DNA of 64,000 bases from Nocardioides seonyuensis (GCF_004683965.1 NZ_CP038436.1:558001-622000); one strand, 5' to 3'; positions 26,458 through 38,031 are shown, counted from the stretch's first letter. Notes: a model not told the origin generated them from the letters alone. A program made the numbers and translations.

Positions 26458-27203
26458 TGCGGGCGCTCCTGGCCGTCGTCCTCGCCCTCCCACTCGCGGC
26501 GTGCAGCGGCACCGACGACGACCAGGTCCTCACCGTGCTCGCCGCCTCGAGCCTCGCCGACACCTTCGCCGACCTTGCCGAGCTGTTCGAGGACGAGCAC
26601 CCGGGCACCGACGTGCGGCTGGTCCTCGGCTCCTCCACCATGCTGGCCGAGCAGGTGGTCGACGGCGCCCCCGGAGACGTCCTCGCGACGGCCGACGAGC
26701 GCTCGATGCGGGTGGCCGAGGACGGCAGCACCCTGGCCGACGGCCCCTACGCGTTCGCCGGCAACGCCCTCACCCTCGTCACGCCGCCGCAGAACCGGGC
26801 CGGCATCGCCTCCCTCACCGACCTGGACCGGGAGGGTGTCGACTACGTGGTGTGCGCGGAGGCCGCCCCCTGCGGCGCGCTCGCGGTGCAGCTGCTCGAC
26901 CAGCAGGAAGTCGCGCAGCCGCCCGCCAGCCAGGAGGTCGACGCCCGGGCCGTGCTGGCCCGCGTCGAGCAGGGCGAGGCCGACGCGGGGTTGGTCTACC
27001 GCACCGACGCCGTGGCAGCCGGCGACGCCGTCACCGAAGTGCCACTTCCGGAAGGGCTGACCACCAACTACCTCGTCGCGCCCCTGCACGGCGACGACGC
27101 CGAGCGTTCCGACCTCGCAGCGGAGTTCGTCACCCTCGTGCGCAGCAACCGGGCCCGCCAGGTCCTCCAGGACGCCGGCTTCAGCGGGGTCGTGGTCGAG
27201 TGA
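26457..27203 (+). CDS. modA: Molybdate ABC transporter substrate-binding lipoprotein
   Basis: A 248-residue ModA. The N-terminus has a short signal with lipobox L-P-L-A-A-C (Cys about residue 15). The binding fold follows with V-L-A-A-S-S-L-A-D-T-F (the oxyanion-binding Ser pair), V-L-G-S-S-T-M-L-A-E-Q, a central N-A-L-T-L-V, and D-A-G-L-V-Y-R-T-D-A. It captures molybdate or tungstate outside the membrane. It overlaps the regulator gene by one base and modB by four, so the whole cassette is translationally coupled. An open frame far upstream is shadow. Confidence 0.92.
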   Translation: MRALLAVVLALPLAACSGTDDDQVLTVLAASSLADTFADLAELFEDEHPGTDVRLVLGSSTMLAEQVVDGAPGDVLATADERSMRVAEDGSTLADGPYAFAGNALTLVTPPQNRAGIASLTDLDREGVDYVVCAEAAPCGALAVQLLDQQEVAQPPASQEVDARAVLARVEQGEADAGLVYRTDAVAAGDAVTEVPLPEGLTTNYLVAPLHGDDAERSDLAAEFVTLVRSNRARQVLQDAGFSGVVVE

Positions 27204-28005
27204 GCACCAGCGGCCTGAGCACCGCGCGACTGGGCAGCGTCCGACTGGGGCGGGCTCCGCTCCTCCTGGTCGTCCCGGCCGTGTGTGGCGTCGCGCTGCT
27301 CGTCGTACCCCTCCTCACGCTCGTCCTCGACACCCCGTGGCGGACGCTGCCCGAGCACCTGGGCTCCGAGCCCGTACGACAGGCGCTCGGCATCACCGCA
27401 GTGAGCAGCCTGCTGACCGTCGCCGTGTGCGTCGTGATCGGCACCCCGCTGGCCTGGCTGCTGGCGTGCGTCGACTTCCGCGGCCGGCGGGTGGTCCGCT
27501 CGCTCGTGCTGGTTCCGCTGGTGCTGCCGCCGGTGGTCGCGGGCGTCGCGCTGGTCACCGCCCTTGGCCGCAGCGGCCTGGTCGGGCAGCACCTGCCGTT
27601 CTCGGTCCCCTACACGACCGCTGGCGTGGTCCTCGCCCACACGTTCGTGTCCCTGCCGTTCTACGTCCTCGCGGTCGAGGGAGCCCTGCGCACCCGCGGA
27701 GCGGCGTACGACGTCGTGGCGGCGACGCTGGGTGCCGACCGGTGGACGACCTTCCGCCGTGTCACGCTCCCGCTCGCCCTCCCAGGCATCCTCGCCGGCA
27801 GCGCCCTGGCGTGGGCCCGCAGCCTCGGCGAGTTCGGGGCGACCATCACCTTCGCGGGGAACTACCCCGGGTCGACCCAGACGATGCCGAGCCTGATCTA
27901 CGTCGCGCTCGGGTCCGATCCCATGGTCGCCCGGACGCTGAGCCTGATCCTGCTGGTCCTCTCCGTCGCGGTCCTGGTGCTCCTGCGCGAGCGGTGGGCC
28001 ACCCG

Positions 28006-28009
<4 letters not shown>
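27200..28009 (+). CDS. modB: Molybdate ABC transporter permease
   Basis: A 269-residue ModB with about five to six transmembrane helices. The EAA loop that contacts ModC reads D-V-V-A-A-T-L-G-A-D-R-W-T-T-F-R-R-V-T-L-P. Typical ModB segments are T-P-L-A-W-L-L-A, L-P-P-V-V-A-G and S-L-G-E-F-G-A-T-I-T-F-A-G. The GTG at 27200 lies in the modA stop (GTGA). It forms a homodimeric channel with ModC. Confidence 0.93.
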
Positions 28010-28983
<974 letters not shown>

Positions 28984-28993
28984 CATTCGCGCC

Positions 28994-29998
28994 ATGAGCC
29001 CCATGACCGGCAAGCCCGACCGCAACCTCGCCCTGGAGCTGGTGCGCGTCACCGAGGCCGCCGCGATGGCGGCAGGCCGCTGGGTGGGCCGCGGCGACAA
29101 GAACGATGCCGACGGCGTGGCCGTCGACGCGATGCGCGTGATGATCGCCAGCGTCGGCATGCGCGGAGTCGTCGTCATCGGCGAGGGCGAGAAGGACGAA
29201 GCGCCCATGCTCTACAACGGCGAGGAGGTCGGCGACGGCACCGGGCCGCTGTGCGACGTGGCGGTCGACCCGATCGACGGCACCACCCTGACCGCCAAGG
29301 GGATGAACAACGCCATCTCGGTGATGGCGGTCTCGCCCCGGGGCACGATGTACGACCCCAGCGCGGTGTTCTACATGGAGAAGCTCGTCACCGGTCCGGA
29401 GGCCGCCGGGGCCGTCGACATCCGCCTGCCGGTCGCCGAGAACATCGACCGGGTCGCCAAGGCCAAGGGCAGCTCGGCCGGTGACGTGACCGTCGTCGTG
29501 CTCGACCGCCCCCGGCACGCAAAGCTCGTCGAGGAGATCCGGGAGACCGGCGCCCGCATCAAGTTCATCACCGACGGCGACGTCGCCGGTGCGATCATGG
29601 CGGCTCGTCCCGACACCGGCGTCGACCTGCTGCTGGGGATCGGCGGCACCCCCGAGGGCATCATCACCGCCTGCGCCATGAAGTGCCTCGGCGGCACGAT
29701 CCAGGGACGCCTCTGGCCCCAGGACGACGCCGAGCGGCAGCGAGCGCTGGACGCCGGCCACGACCTCGACCCCGACTTCGTCCTCGGCACCGACGACCTG
29801 GTCACCGGCGACGACTGCTTCTTCGTCGCCACCGGCATCACCGACGGCGAGCTGATGAAGGGCGTGCGCTACCGCGGCAACGGCGCCACCACGCATTCCC
29901 TCGTGATGCGCTCACGCAGCGGCACGATCCGCTCGATCACGGCCGAGCACCGGCTCTCCAAGCTGCGCGACTTCTCTGCCATCGACTTCGACGGCTGA
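28994..29998 (+). CDS. glpX: Class II fructose-1,6-bisphosphatase
   Basis: A 334-residue GlpX-type phosphatase for gluconeogenesis. The lithium-sensitive phosphatase motifs are clear: [27 protein letters not shown] and G-I-G-G-T-P-E-G. In mycobacteria and corynebacteria this is the main FBPase. The ATG at 28994 has TAACAT at 28981-28986, seven bases upstream, so it probably has its own leaderless promoter overlapping the modC stop codon. It converges with a lipase gene whose stop codon is adjacent. Rv1099c is the mycobacterial counterpart. Confidence 0.95.
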   Translation: MSPMTGKPDRNLALELVRVTEAAAMAAGRWVGRGDKNDADGVAVDAMRVMIASVGMRGVVVIGEGEKDEAPMLYNGEEVGDGTGPLCDVAVDPIDGTTLTAKGMNNAISVMAVSPRGTMYDPSAVFYMEKLVTGPEAAGAVDIRLPVAENIDRVAKAKGSSAGDVTVVVLDRPRHAKLVEEIRETGARIKFITDGDVAGAIMAARPDTGVDLLLGIGGTPEGIITACAMKCLGGTIQGRLWPQDDAERQRALDAGHDLDPDFVLGTDDLVTGDDCFFVATGITDGELMKGVRYRGNGATTHSLVMRSRSGTIRSITAEHRLSKLRDFSAIDFDG

Positions 29999-30823
29999 TC
30001 AGACGGCGGCCGCGACCTCGGCGGTCCGCGGCGTCGAGCGCAGTGCGTGCACGACCGCCGCGATGACCTGGGAGTCCATGGCCATGCCCACGTGGGACGC
30101 AGTGACCTCGACGGACTCGGCCTCGGGGTCGACGCACGCGCGCCAGTCGACGATGCCGTCGCGACGGCTGTAGATCGCGGTGAGCGCGACGTCGTCGGGG
30201 ATCGGGTGACGAGCCTGGCCGAACCCCTCTCGCGCACACTCCCCCGCCACGCAGTCCTCGGCCATCAGCGCGGCCAGACCGGCGCGGTTCAGCCGCACGA
30301 GCACGTCCACGGTTCGCGCCAGGGTGGCGTGGTGCGCGCCGGGCGCCAGCACCGGGCTCCCCATGGTGACGACGCCGGAGACCAGGTCGGGACGGCGCAC
30401 GGCCAGGGCACGCCCGAACACGCCGCCCAGGCTGTGCCCCACGATGCGCACCCGGGAGTCACGGTGGTGCGCGATGTCCTCGAGCCGCTCCTCCAGCCGT
30501 GCCATGGCGGCCTGCGTGCAGCCGACGTTGGCGCGGATCTGCGAGTCGTAGGTGCGGAACCCCTCGCGCTGCAGCGAGCGGGCCATCGGCCTCAGTGTCG
30601 CGTCGCCCGCCATGAAGCCGGGAACCAGGAGCACCGGCTCCGCAGCGCGGGGCACTAGCCTCCCGGCGTACGGCGTCCGCCTGGCCATCCTTCGCTGCCC
30701 GGCCGTGCGTGCTGCGTAGTGGCCGGCCTCGCGCAGCACTCGCGCCTCCCGCAGGACGGCGGCCAGCGAGGGCGGGGCGAAGCCCGCCGGGGTGAGGAAT
30801 TCAGCCACTGTGCGCTGGGTCAC
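29999..30823 (-). CDS. Alpha/beta hydrolase (esterase/lipase family)
   Basis: A 274-residue hydrolase. The oxyanion region is V-L-L-V-P-G-F-M-A-G-D, the nucleophile elbow G-H-S-L-G-G-V, with a candidate acid in Y-S-R-R-D-G-I-V-D-W and His in A-S-H-V-G-M-A. It resembles cytoplasmic triacylglycerol lipase/esterase relatives (LipA or PHA-related types) and has no clear signal peptide. I start it at GTG 30823; the open frame runs back to 31345 but has no convincing start between, and would overlap a divergent gene. The substrate is unknown. Confidence 0.82.
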   Translation of the reverse strand: MTQRTVAEFLTPAGFAPPSLAAVLREARVLREAGHYAARTAGQRRMARRTPYAGRLVPRAAEPVLLVPGFMAGDATLRPMARSLQREGFRTYDSQIRANVGCTQAAMARLEERLEDIAHHRDSRVRIVGHSLGGVFGRALAVRRPDLVSGVVTMGSPVLAPGAHHATLARTVDVLVRLNRAGLAALMAEDCVAGECAREGFGQARHPIPDDVALTAIYSRRDGIVDWRACVDPEAESVEVTASHVGMAMDSQVIAAVVHALRSTPRTAEVAAAV

Positions 30824-30900
30824 AACGGGAACGGTAACCAGAAACCCGCCATGTATGTGGATTTCGTGGCTTTCAGTCAGGCGTCGTGTTGACTTGAGGC

Positions 30901-31845
30901 ATGTCTGTCCCCTCCTCCGACGCCGATGTCCTCGTCTCCGAGGAGCTCTTCGCACCCGTCGGCAACGACGTGGAGCTGTGCTACCAGACCTTCGGCGACC
31001 CTTCCGACCAGGACCTCGAGCCCCTGCTGCTCGTGATGGGCCTGTCGGGTCCGATGACCTGGTGGGACGAGGAGCTGTGCCTGGCCCTGGCGCGAGCGGG
31101 GTTCTTCGTCGTCCGCTACGACAACCGCGACGTTGGCAGGTCGACCAAGCTCCCCGGACGCGTCCGTCGCGGCCACCTGGTGCGCGCCTTCGCAGGGCGC
31201 CGGGTGCGGGCGCCGTACTCCATGTCCCACCTCGCCCAGGACGCGGTCGCACTGCTCGATCACCTCGGGATCGACTCCGCCCACGTCGCCGGCATCTCGA
31301 TGGGCGGCATGATCGCCCAGACGGTGGCCATCGAGCATCCGGCACGGACCCGGTCGTTGACCAGCATCATGTCCACGACCGGGCGCCGCACCGTGGGATG
31401 GCAGGACCCTCGGCTGCTCCCGATGCTGATCGGACCGCGCAGGGCGGGCCGCGAGGCCTACGTCCGCAGCAGTGCCGCCATGTGGGCGCTGATCGGCTCG
31501 CCCGGCTACCCGACCGAGCCGACCGCTCTCGAGAAGCGAGCGGGCGAGACGTTCGACCGTGGGATCAGCGCCAGCGGCGTGCTGCGCCAGATGCTGGCCG
31601 TCCTCACCCAGCCCGACCGCACCTCAAGGCTCCGCAGCGTCAAGGTCCCGACCCTGGTGCTGCACGGGATGTCGGACCGCATGGTGCACGTGAGCGGGGG
31701 GCGCTCGACCGCCGCTGCCATCCCCGGCGCGGAGCTGGTGCTGGTCGACGGGATGGGCCACGACCTCCCGCCCGCGCTCTTCGACACCTTCGTCGACGCC
31801 ATCCGTCGCACCGCTGATCGGGCCCGCTCCGACGCCCAGATCTGA
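30901..31845 (+). CDS. Alpha/beta fold hydrolase
   Basis: A 314-residue alpha/beta hydrolase. Landmarks are L-L-L-V-M-G-L-S-G-P-M-T-W-W, the strand V-R-Y-D-N-R-D-V-G-R-S-T, the nucleophile elbow G-I-S-M-G-G-M-I-A-Q, the acid in L-H-G-M-S-D-R-M-V and the His in G-M-G-H-D-L-P. The M-G-L-S/W-W and D-N-R-D-x-G-R-S patterns are typical of a group annotated as 3-oxoadipate enol-lactonase-like or non-heme peroxidase-like hydrolases; the reaction is unknown. It is divergent from the lipase gene and precedes the lpqY operon. Confidence 0.87.
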   Translation: MSVPSSDADVLVSEELFAPVGNDVELCYQTFGDPSDQDLEPLLLVMGLSGPMTWWDEELCLALARAGFFVVRYDNRDVGRSTKLPGRVRRGHLVRAFAGRRVRAPYSMSHLAQDAVALLDHLGIDSAHVAGISMGGMIAQTVAIEHPARTRSLTSIMSTTGRRTVGWQDPRLLPMLIGPRRAGREAYVRSSAAMWALIGSPGYPTEPTALEKRAGETFDRGISASGVLRQMLAVLTQPDRTSRLRSVKVPTLVLHGMSDRMVHVSGGRSTAAAIPGAELVLVDGMGHDLPPALFDTFVDAIRRTADRARSDAQI

Positions 31846-31877
31846 GCGTCTCGTAGTCCTGCCTGTTGCCAAACATG

Positions 31878-31903
31878 GCCCATTGGCACTAGACCAGTGG
31901 CCT
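31878..31903. promoter_or_regulatory. Candidate repressor site upstream of lpqY
   Basis: CTAGACCAGT sits at 31889-31898 inside an imperfect dyad of CCATTGG and CCAGTGG around the core CACTAGA. The right half matches the TAGACCAGT half of DasR/GntR-type sites known from actinobacteria; the left half does not. A sugar-responsive GntR- or LacI-type repressor is plausible. Binding is inferred. Confidence 0.3.
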
Positions 31904-31926
31904 GAGTCACAACAGGGAGGGCGCCG

Positions 31927-33267
31927 ATGATTTCACCATCTAGGACCCGACTGCGGGGGCGTCCCGGCGTCCGGCGGACGGCATCCGCCGCAGTGCTCGG
32001 CCTCGCGTGCGGACTGCTCGCGTCCTGTGGCGGCGAGGGCAAGACCTCCCTCACCTGGTACGTCAACCCCGACGGGGTCGAGATCTTCCAGGAGTACGCC
32101 GACTCGTGCAGCACCGACGACTACGACATCTCGGTGCAGCAGCTGCCCTCGAGCGCGACCGACCAGCGCGTCCAGCTCGCGCGTCGTCTGGCTGCCGAGG
32201 ACTCCTCGACCGACCTGATGAACCTCGACCCGGTGTTCGTGGCGGAGTTCGCCAATGCCGGCTGGCTCGCCGAGGTGCCCCAGGAGAAGGCGGAGCAGAT
32301 CCTCTCCAGCATCGAGGGCGACGGTGACTACCTGACCGGCGCCGCGGAGACGGTGGTCTGGGACGACACCGTCTATGCGATCCCGCAATGGGCCAACACC
32401 CAGGTGCTCTGGTACCGCAAGTCGCTCGCCGAGGCGGCCGGGCTCGACATGGACCAGCCGGTGACCTGGCAGCAGATCATCGACGCCGCCAGCTCCGAGG
32501 GTGGAAGCGTGGGGGTGCAGGCCAACCGCTACGAGGGCTACGTCGTCTGGATCAACGCACTCGTCGAGGGCGCCGGTGGCTCGATCGTCGAGAACACCGA
32601 GGCCGGCCGCGACGCCGACGTCACGATCGGCTCCGAGGCCGGACAGAAGGCCGCCGAGGTGATCCAGTCCCTCGCTGAGTCCCCCGCGGCCCAGCCCGAC
32701 CTGTCGGTGTCCAACGAGGGCACGGTCCTCGGCCCGATGTGGTCCGACCCCGGCGAGTTCATGGTCAACTGGACCTTCGTCTACAAGAACTACGAGGGCC
32801 AGGTCGGCGCCGCCGGCGGCCCCGAGGACGACCAGGCCTTCGAGGACCTCGGCTGGGCGCGCTACCCCGCCACGGTCGAGGGCGAGGAGTCCAGGCCTCC
32901 CATCGGTGGCATCGACATCGGGGTCGGCGCCTACTCCGAGCACCCGGACTGGGCGGCCGAGGCGGCCGAGTGCATCACCTCCACCGAGGCACAGGTCGAC
33001 CTGGCCCTCAAGGCAGGGCTGATGCCGTCGACCAACGCCGCCTACGAGGAGGTCGCCTCCAGCGGCGACTACCCCGAGGACCTCGTCGAGCTCTTCCGCG
33101 ACAGCGTCGACACCGGAGGCCCGCGACCCAAGAGCGCGTTCTACGCGACGATCTCCAACGCCCTCCAGACCCAGTGGCACGCGCCCGGCTCCGTCGACCC
33201 GAGCAGCACGCCGAAGGAGTCGGCGACATTCCTGGAGGCCGTGCTCGAAGGCAAGGAGCTGCTATGA
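31927..33267 (+). CDS. lpqY: Trehalose-type ABC transporter substrate-binding lipoprotein
   Basis: A 446-residue CUT1-family binding lipoprotein with signal peptide and lipobox G-L-L-A-S-C (Cys about residue 36). It shares the LpqY layout: L-P-S-S-A-T-D-Q-R-V-Q-L-A-R-R-L, D-L-M-N-L-D-P-V-F-V-A-E-F-A-N-A-G-W, T-Q-V-L-W-Y-R-K, and V-Q-A-N-R-Y-E-G-Y-V-V-W. In mycobacteria LpqY with SugABC takes up and recycles trehalose. GGGAGG lies upstream of the ATG at 31927. sugA overlaps by four bases. The trehalose assignment is by family resemblance and operon structure. Confidence 0.88.
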   Translation: MISPSRTRLRGRPGVRRTASAAVLGLACGLLASCGGEGKTSLTWYVNPDGVEIFQEYADSCSTDDYDISVQQLPSSATDQRVQLARRLAAEDSSTDLMNLDPVFVAEFANAGWLAEVPQEKAEQILSSIEGDGDYLTGAAETVVWDDTVYAIPQWANTQVLWYRKSLAEAAGLDMDQPVTWQQIIDAASSEGGSVGVQANRYEGYVVWINALVEGAGGSIVENTEAGRDADVTIGSEAGQKAAEVIQSLAESPAAQPDLSVSNEGTVLGPMWSDPGEFMVNWTFVYKNYEGQVGAAGGPEDDQAFEDLGWARYPATVEGEESRPPIGGIDIGVGAYSEHPDWAAEAAECITSTEAQVDLALKAGLMPSTNAAYEEVASSGDYPEDLVELFRDSVDTGGPRPKSAFYATISNALQTQWHAPGSVDPSSTPKESATFLEAVLEGKELL

Positions 33268-34205
33268 GCACCACCGTGCAGACTGCGACGGCGCAGGGCA
33301 AGAAGGCCCCCCGGCCGGAGGTCAGCGACCGCAGCAGGGCGGAGAACCGCCTGGGCCAGAAGCTCGTGCTGCCGGCGATCATCCTGATGCTGATCGTCAC
33401 CGCGTTCCCGATGCTCCGCGCCGTCTGGCTCTCGGTCTTCGACTACACCCTCACCGCGCCGGACGACCGCAACTTCGTGGGGCTCTCCAACTACCTGACA
33501 GCACTGAGCGACGACCTGTTCTGGAAGACCACGGGGATGACCGTCCTCTACATGCTGGTGACGGTCGCGATCGAGCTCGTCATCGGCTTCATCTTCGCGA
33601 TGGTCATGCACCGCGTGATCTTCGCGCGCGGCGTCGTACGCACCTCGATCCTCATCCCCTACGGCATCATCACCGTCGTCTCGGGCTTCGCCTGGCAGTT
33701 CGCGTTCTCCTACCAGAACGGCTTCGTCAACTCCTGGCTCCCCGGCATCGAGGACAGCTTCAACTGGTTCGGCGACACCCTGCCCGCCTTCATCGCCATC
33801 TGCGTCTCGGAGATCTGGAAGACCACGCCGTTCATGTCGCTGCTCCTCCTCGCCGGCCTCGCGCAGGTCTCCGAGGACATGCTCGAGGCCGCCAAGGTCG
33901 ACGGGGCCACCTGGTGGCAGCGCCTGTGGAAGGTCGTGATCCCCAACATGCGCTCGGCGATCATGGTCGCCGTCCTCTTCCGCGCACTCGACGCCTACCG
34001 CATCTTCGACAACATCTTCGTGATGACCAACGGTGCCGAGGACACCGCGTCGATCAGCTTCCTGACCTACCGCCAGACCATCGAGCAGTTCCAGCTCGGC
34101 ATGGGCTCGGCGCTGTCGGTGCTGCTCTTCCTGTCCGTGCTGCTGATCGCGTTCCTGATCATCAAGCTGTTCCGTGTCGACCTGGCCGCTGCCCGACAGG
34201 AGTGA
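33264..34205 (+). CDS. sugA: Trehalose-type ABC transporter permease SugA
   Basis: A 313-residue CUT1 permease of the MalF type with about six transmembrane helices after a charged N-terminus of about 35 residues. The EAA loop is E-A-A-K-V-D-G-A-T-W-W-Q-R-L-W-K-V-V-I-P. The stretch V-F-D-Y-T-L-T-A-P-D-D-R-N-F-V-G-L-S-N-Y is typical of the first periplasmic segment. The ATG at 33264 overlaps the lpqY stop (ATGA) and follows AAGGAG. Confidence 0.9.
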   Translation: MSTTVQTATAQGKKAPRPEVSDRSRAENRLGQKLVLPAIILMLIVTAFPMLRAVWLSVFDYTLTAPDDRNFVGLSNYLTALSDDLFWKTTGMTVLYMLVTVAIELVIGFIFAMVMHRVIFARGVVRTSILIPYGIITVVSGFAWQFAFSYQNGFVNSWLPGIEDSFNWFGDTLPAFIAICVSEIWKTTPFMSLLLLAGLAQVSEDMLEAAKVDGATWWQRLWKVVIPNMRSAIMVAVLFRALDAYRIFDNIFVMTNGAEDTASISFLTYRQTIEQFQLGMGSALSVLLFLSVLLIAFLIIKLFRVDLAAARQE

Positions 34206-34210
34206 TGACG

Positions 34211-35050
34211 ATGAAGAAGCTCGGAGTCCCGCTCGGGGTGCTGCTCATCCTGGTCTGGTGCCTGCTGCCGGTCGTGTGGATCATCTCGCTGTCGTTCAAG
34301 TCAGAGGAGTCGATCACCGCCGGCAACCCCGGTTTCCTCCCCGGTGAGGGCACCAATGCCGGCTGGGCCAACTACGACAAGGTCCTGACCGACCCCCTCT
34401 ACGACTACTTCCCGCGAGCGATCCTCAACTCGATCGGGATCAGCCTGATCGCGACGCTGCTCTCGGTCATCGTCGCCACGCTGGCCGCCTACGCGATCGC
34501 CCGACTGGAGTTCAAGGGCAAGAAGCTCGTGCTCTCGCTCGCCCTGGTCATCGCGATGTTCCCGGTCGTGTCCCTGGTGGGCCCGCTGTTCGACATGTGG
34601 CGCACGTTCGGGATCTACGACACGTGGATCGGGCTGATCATCCCCTACATGAGCTTCACCCTGCCGCTGGCCATCTGGACCCTCTCGGCGTTCTTCAGGG
34701 AGATCCCGTGGGAGATGGAGCAGGCCGCCCAGGTCGACGGCGCCACCTCCTGGCAGGCGTTCCGCAAGGTGATCGTCCCGCTGGCCGCACCGGGCGTGTT
34801 CACCGCGGCGATCCTGACCTTCTTCTTCGCGTGGAACGACTTCGTCTTCGGCATCTCGCTCACCTCCACCGAGGCTGCGCGACCGATCCCGGCATCGCTG
34901 GCGTTCTTCGTGGGTGCCGATCCGTTCAACCGCCCGGCCTCGCTGCTCGCGGCCGCAGCGGTGATCTCCACGATTCCGATCATCATCGTCGTCTTGTTGT
35001 TCCAGCGAAAGATCGTCGCCGGCCTCACCTCCGGCGCAGTGAAGGGTTGA
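34211..35050 (+). CDS. sugB: Trehalose-type ABC transporter permease SugB
   Basis: A 279-residue CUT1 permease of the MalG type with six transmembrane helices. The EAA loop reads E-Q-A-A-Q-V-D-G-A-T-S-W-Q-A-F-R-K-V-I-V-P, and F-F-F-A-W-N-D-F-V-F-G marks the last helices. I use the ATG at 34211 because AGGAG then has an 8-base spacer; the ATG at 34205, which shares the sugA stop, has only two. Either start leaves the protein essentially unchanged. It pairs with SugA. Confidence 0.9.
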   Translation: MKKLGVPLGVLLILVWCLLPVVWIISLSFKSEESITAGNPGFLPGEGTNAGWANYDKVLTDPLYDYFPRAILNSIGISLIATLLSVIVATLAAYAIARLEFKGKKLVLSLALVIAMFPVVSLVGPLFDMWRTFGIYDTWIGLIIPYMSFTLPLAIWTLSAFFREIPWEMEQAAQVDGATSWQAFRKVIVPLAAPGVFTAAILTFFFAWNDFVFGISLTSTEAARPIPASLAFFVGADPFNRPASLLAAAAVISTIPIIIVVLLFQRKIVAGLTSGAVKG

Positions 35051-35055
35051 TTGCC

Positions 35056-36327
<1,272 letters not shown>

Positions 36328-36343
36328 GGCGCGGCCGACCGCC

Positions 36344-36976
36344 TCAGTAGGAGCCGAGGAACTTCTTCGGCGTGCCCCGCGGCGGCTGCCGCTGCACCTG
36401 CACCGACCCCATCAGAGCCACTCCGCGCACGCGCACGGTCGGTGAGTCGGGACTCACCTGCGCGGGGGCCTTGTCCTTGCCCTGCCCGTAGTCGCCCATG
36501 ATCGGCGTCCCGTCGACGACGACGTGGAAGTGGGCCGGGACGATGATCTTGACGTCACCCATCACAGCGCTGGCGTTGATCAGGGTGTGGTGGCTCGTCA
36601 TGACGGCTTCACGCAGGTCGAGGGTGACGCTGCCCATCAAGGAGAAGGCGGAGTGGCTCTCCGGCACCTGCCAGACGCCTCGCCGCTTGCAGTCGCCCAT
36701 GATCGCGATCGACGACGCGTGGCCGGTGACGGGGCCCACCGGTGCTTGCGCGGCGGGGACGGGCGAGTGCCCGGCAACCTGCAGGTCCACCGTGATGGGG
36801 ACCAGGTCGGCGTACGTCTTGGCCGCCCAGGTGGCCTCGAGCCGCTCGTCGAGCTCGTCGAGGTCGATGCGCCCCTCACCGGCAGCGTCACGCAGCACCT
36901 CGGCGACCTTCTGGCGGTCGGCGTCGGAGATGCGCATCTGTGCGGGACCGGTCGGACGGTTCTCGATCTCCCCCAT
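36344..36976 (-). CDS. DUF1707 SHOCT-like domain protein
   Basis: A 210-residue protein. The N-terminal DUF1707 domain (about residues 13-62) reads M-R-I-S-D-A-D-R-Q-K-V-A-E-V-L-R-D-A, G-R-I-D-L-D-E-L-D-E-R. The C-terminal part is a beta-rich region with repeated A-I-M-G-D, S-L-M-G-S, A-V-M-G-D-V and A-L-M-G-S-V turns, like the LiaF-type (cell-wall-active antibiotic response) beta solenoid. No membrane helix is present. Leaderless start: TAGGCT lies six bases before the ATG (36983-36988). Possibly an envelope-stress-related protein; function unproven. Confidence 0.85.
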   Translation of the reverse strand: MGEIENRPTGPAQMRISDADRQKVAEVLRDAAGEGRIDLDELDERLEATWAAKTYADLVPITVDLQVAGHSPVPAAQAPVGPVTGHASSIAIMGDCKRRGVWQVPESHSAFSLMGSVTLDLREAVMTSHHTLINASAVMGDVKIIVPAHFHVVVDGTPIMGDYGQGKDKAPAQVSPDSPTVRVRGVALMGSVQVQRQPPRGTPKKFLGSY

Positions 36977-37022
36977 GCAACCAGCCTAGACGAGTCTGCG
37001 CATCGCTCGCCTGTGACAGACG

Positions 37023-37844
37023 TCAGTGGCCCTGCTGCTCCACGAGCAGCTCGAGCGCCTGCGCCACTCCATCGTCCATGTTGCTGGCGGTCACCTCGTC
37101 GGCGACCGCGCGCGTCCCCGGGTGTGCATTGGCGACGGCCACTCCGCGCCCAGCCCAGGTGAGCATCTCGACGTCGTTGAGCGCGTCACCGAAAGCCATC
37201 ACCTCGCGGGGCTCGATCCCAAGGAGCGAGCAGAGCCGCGCCACGCCCCAGGCCTTCGTGATGCCCTCGCTCATCACCTCCAGGAAGGGCGCACCCGACG
37301 AGGTGACGGAGAAGCCCCCCAGGCCCAGCTCGTCGAGGCGCAGACGGAGGTCCTCGGCACCGATCTCCGGATGGCGCAGGATGAGCTTCAGGCTGGGCTC
37401 GGCGAGCACGTCGGCCACGGGATGGTTTCCCATCGTGGTCACGTCGCGCTTGTGGTCGTCGTACGTCGCGATCGAGCTGTAGCCCTCCTGCGCGACGAAC
37501 TTGTCGCCGCCGTCGCGGACGCTCGCGCACAGCACCCCCGGGACCGCCGTGACGAGCGCCTTCACGAGGGCTTGCTGGGCCTGCACCGCGAGGTGGGTCT
37601 CCCACAGCTGCTCACCCGTGCCCAGGTGGACGCCGAGGCTGCCGTTGCTGCAGATCGCCCAGTCCTCGAAACCTGCGTCCTCGGCGATGTGGCGAACGCC
37701 GATCGGCTGCCGCGCGGTGACGGGTACGACGCGCACTCCCGCCTTGCGCACCCCGTCGAGCGCCGCGCGGGTCCGAGGACTCACGCTGAGGTCGTCGCGG
37801 AGCAGGGTGCCGTCGAGGTCGGTGACGACGAGGCGAATCCGCAC
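37023..37844 (-). CDS. Cof-type HAD-IIB family phosphatase
   Basis: A 273-residue haloacid dehalogenase-superfamily hydrolase. Motif I is V-V-T-D-L-D-G-T-L-L, motif II lies in P-V-T-A-R-Q-P, motif III is S-E-G-I-T-K-A-W-G, and motif IV is M-A-F-G-D-A-L-N-D-V-E-M-L. The C2B cap between motifs II and III defines the Cof/YidA group, which dephosphorylates sugar phosphates, FMN-type compounds or other small metabolites. The GTG at 37844 has TAGGCT seven bases upstream (37852-37857). Upstream lies the repeat cluster before thiC. Confidence 0.9.
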   Translation of the reverse strand: MRIRLVVTDLDGTLLRDDLSVSPRTRAALDGVRKAGVRVVPVTARQPIGVRHIAEDAGFEDWAICSNGSLGVHLGTGEQLWETHLAVQAQQALVKALVTAVPGVLCASVRDGGDKFVAQEGYSSIATYDDHKRDVTTMGNHPVADVLAEPSLKLILRHPEIGAEDLRLRLDELGLGGFSVTSSGAPFLEVMSEGITKAWGVARLCSLLGIEPREVMAFGDALNDVEMLTWAGRGVAVANAHPGTRAVADEVTASNMDDGVAQALELLVEQQGH

Positions 37845-37881
37845 GGAAGCGAGCCTAGGGTGTCCACGCGGTTCGCTGTAT

Positions 37882-38031
37882 CCACCCTGGCGGCAGATGA
37901 CAACGGGCTCTCCACCCTGGCGGCGTACGACGGCTCAGTTCACGTTTCGGACGTTGTATGCCGCCACCTTCGCGGCGGGCATGTCATGTGCCGCCACCCT
38001 CAGGGCTCCAACCGGCCGAGCGGCGTACGAC
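37882..38031. repeat. Cluster of inverted intergenic repeats (family A, copy 1)
   Basis: Five units related to CCACCCTGGCGGCGTACGAC occur between the thiC stop and the HAD gene: direct at 37882-37901 and 37912-37931, inverted at 37953-37970 and 37983-38000, and a partial direct unit at 38020-38031. Units in opposite orientation can pair into RNA stems. A second cluster lies at 53005-53121. No gene is seen in the gap 37845-38034. Confidence 0.7.
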
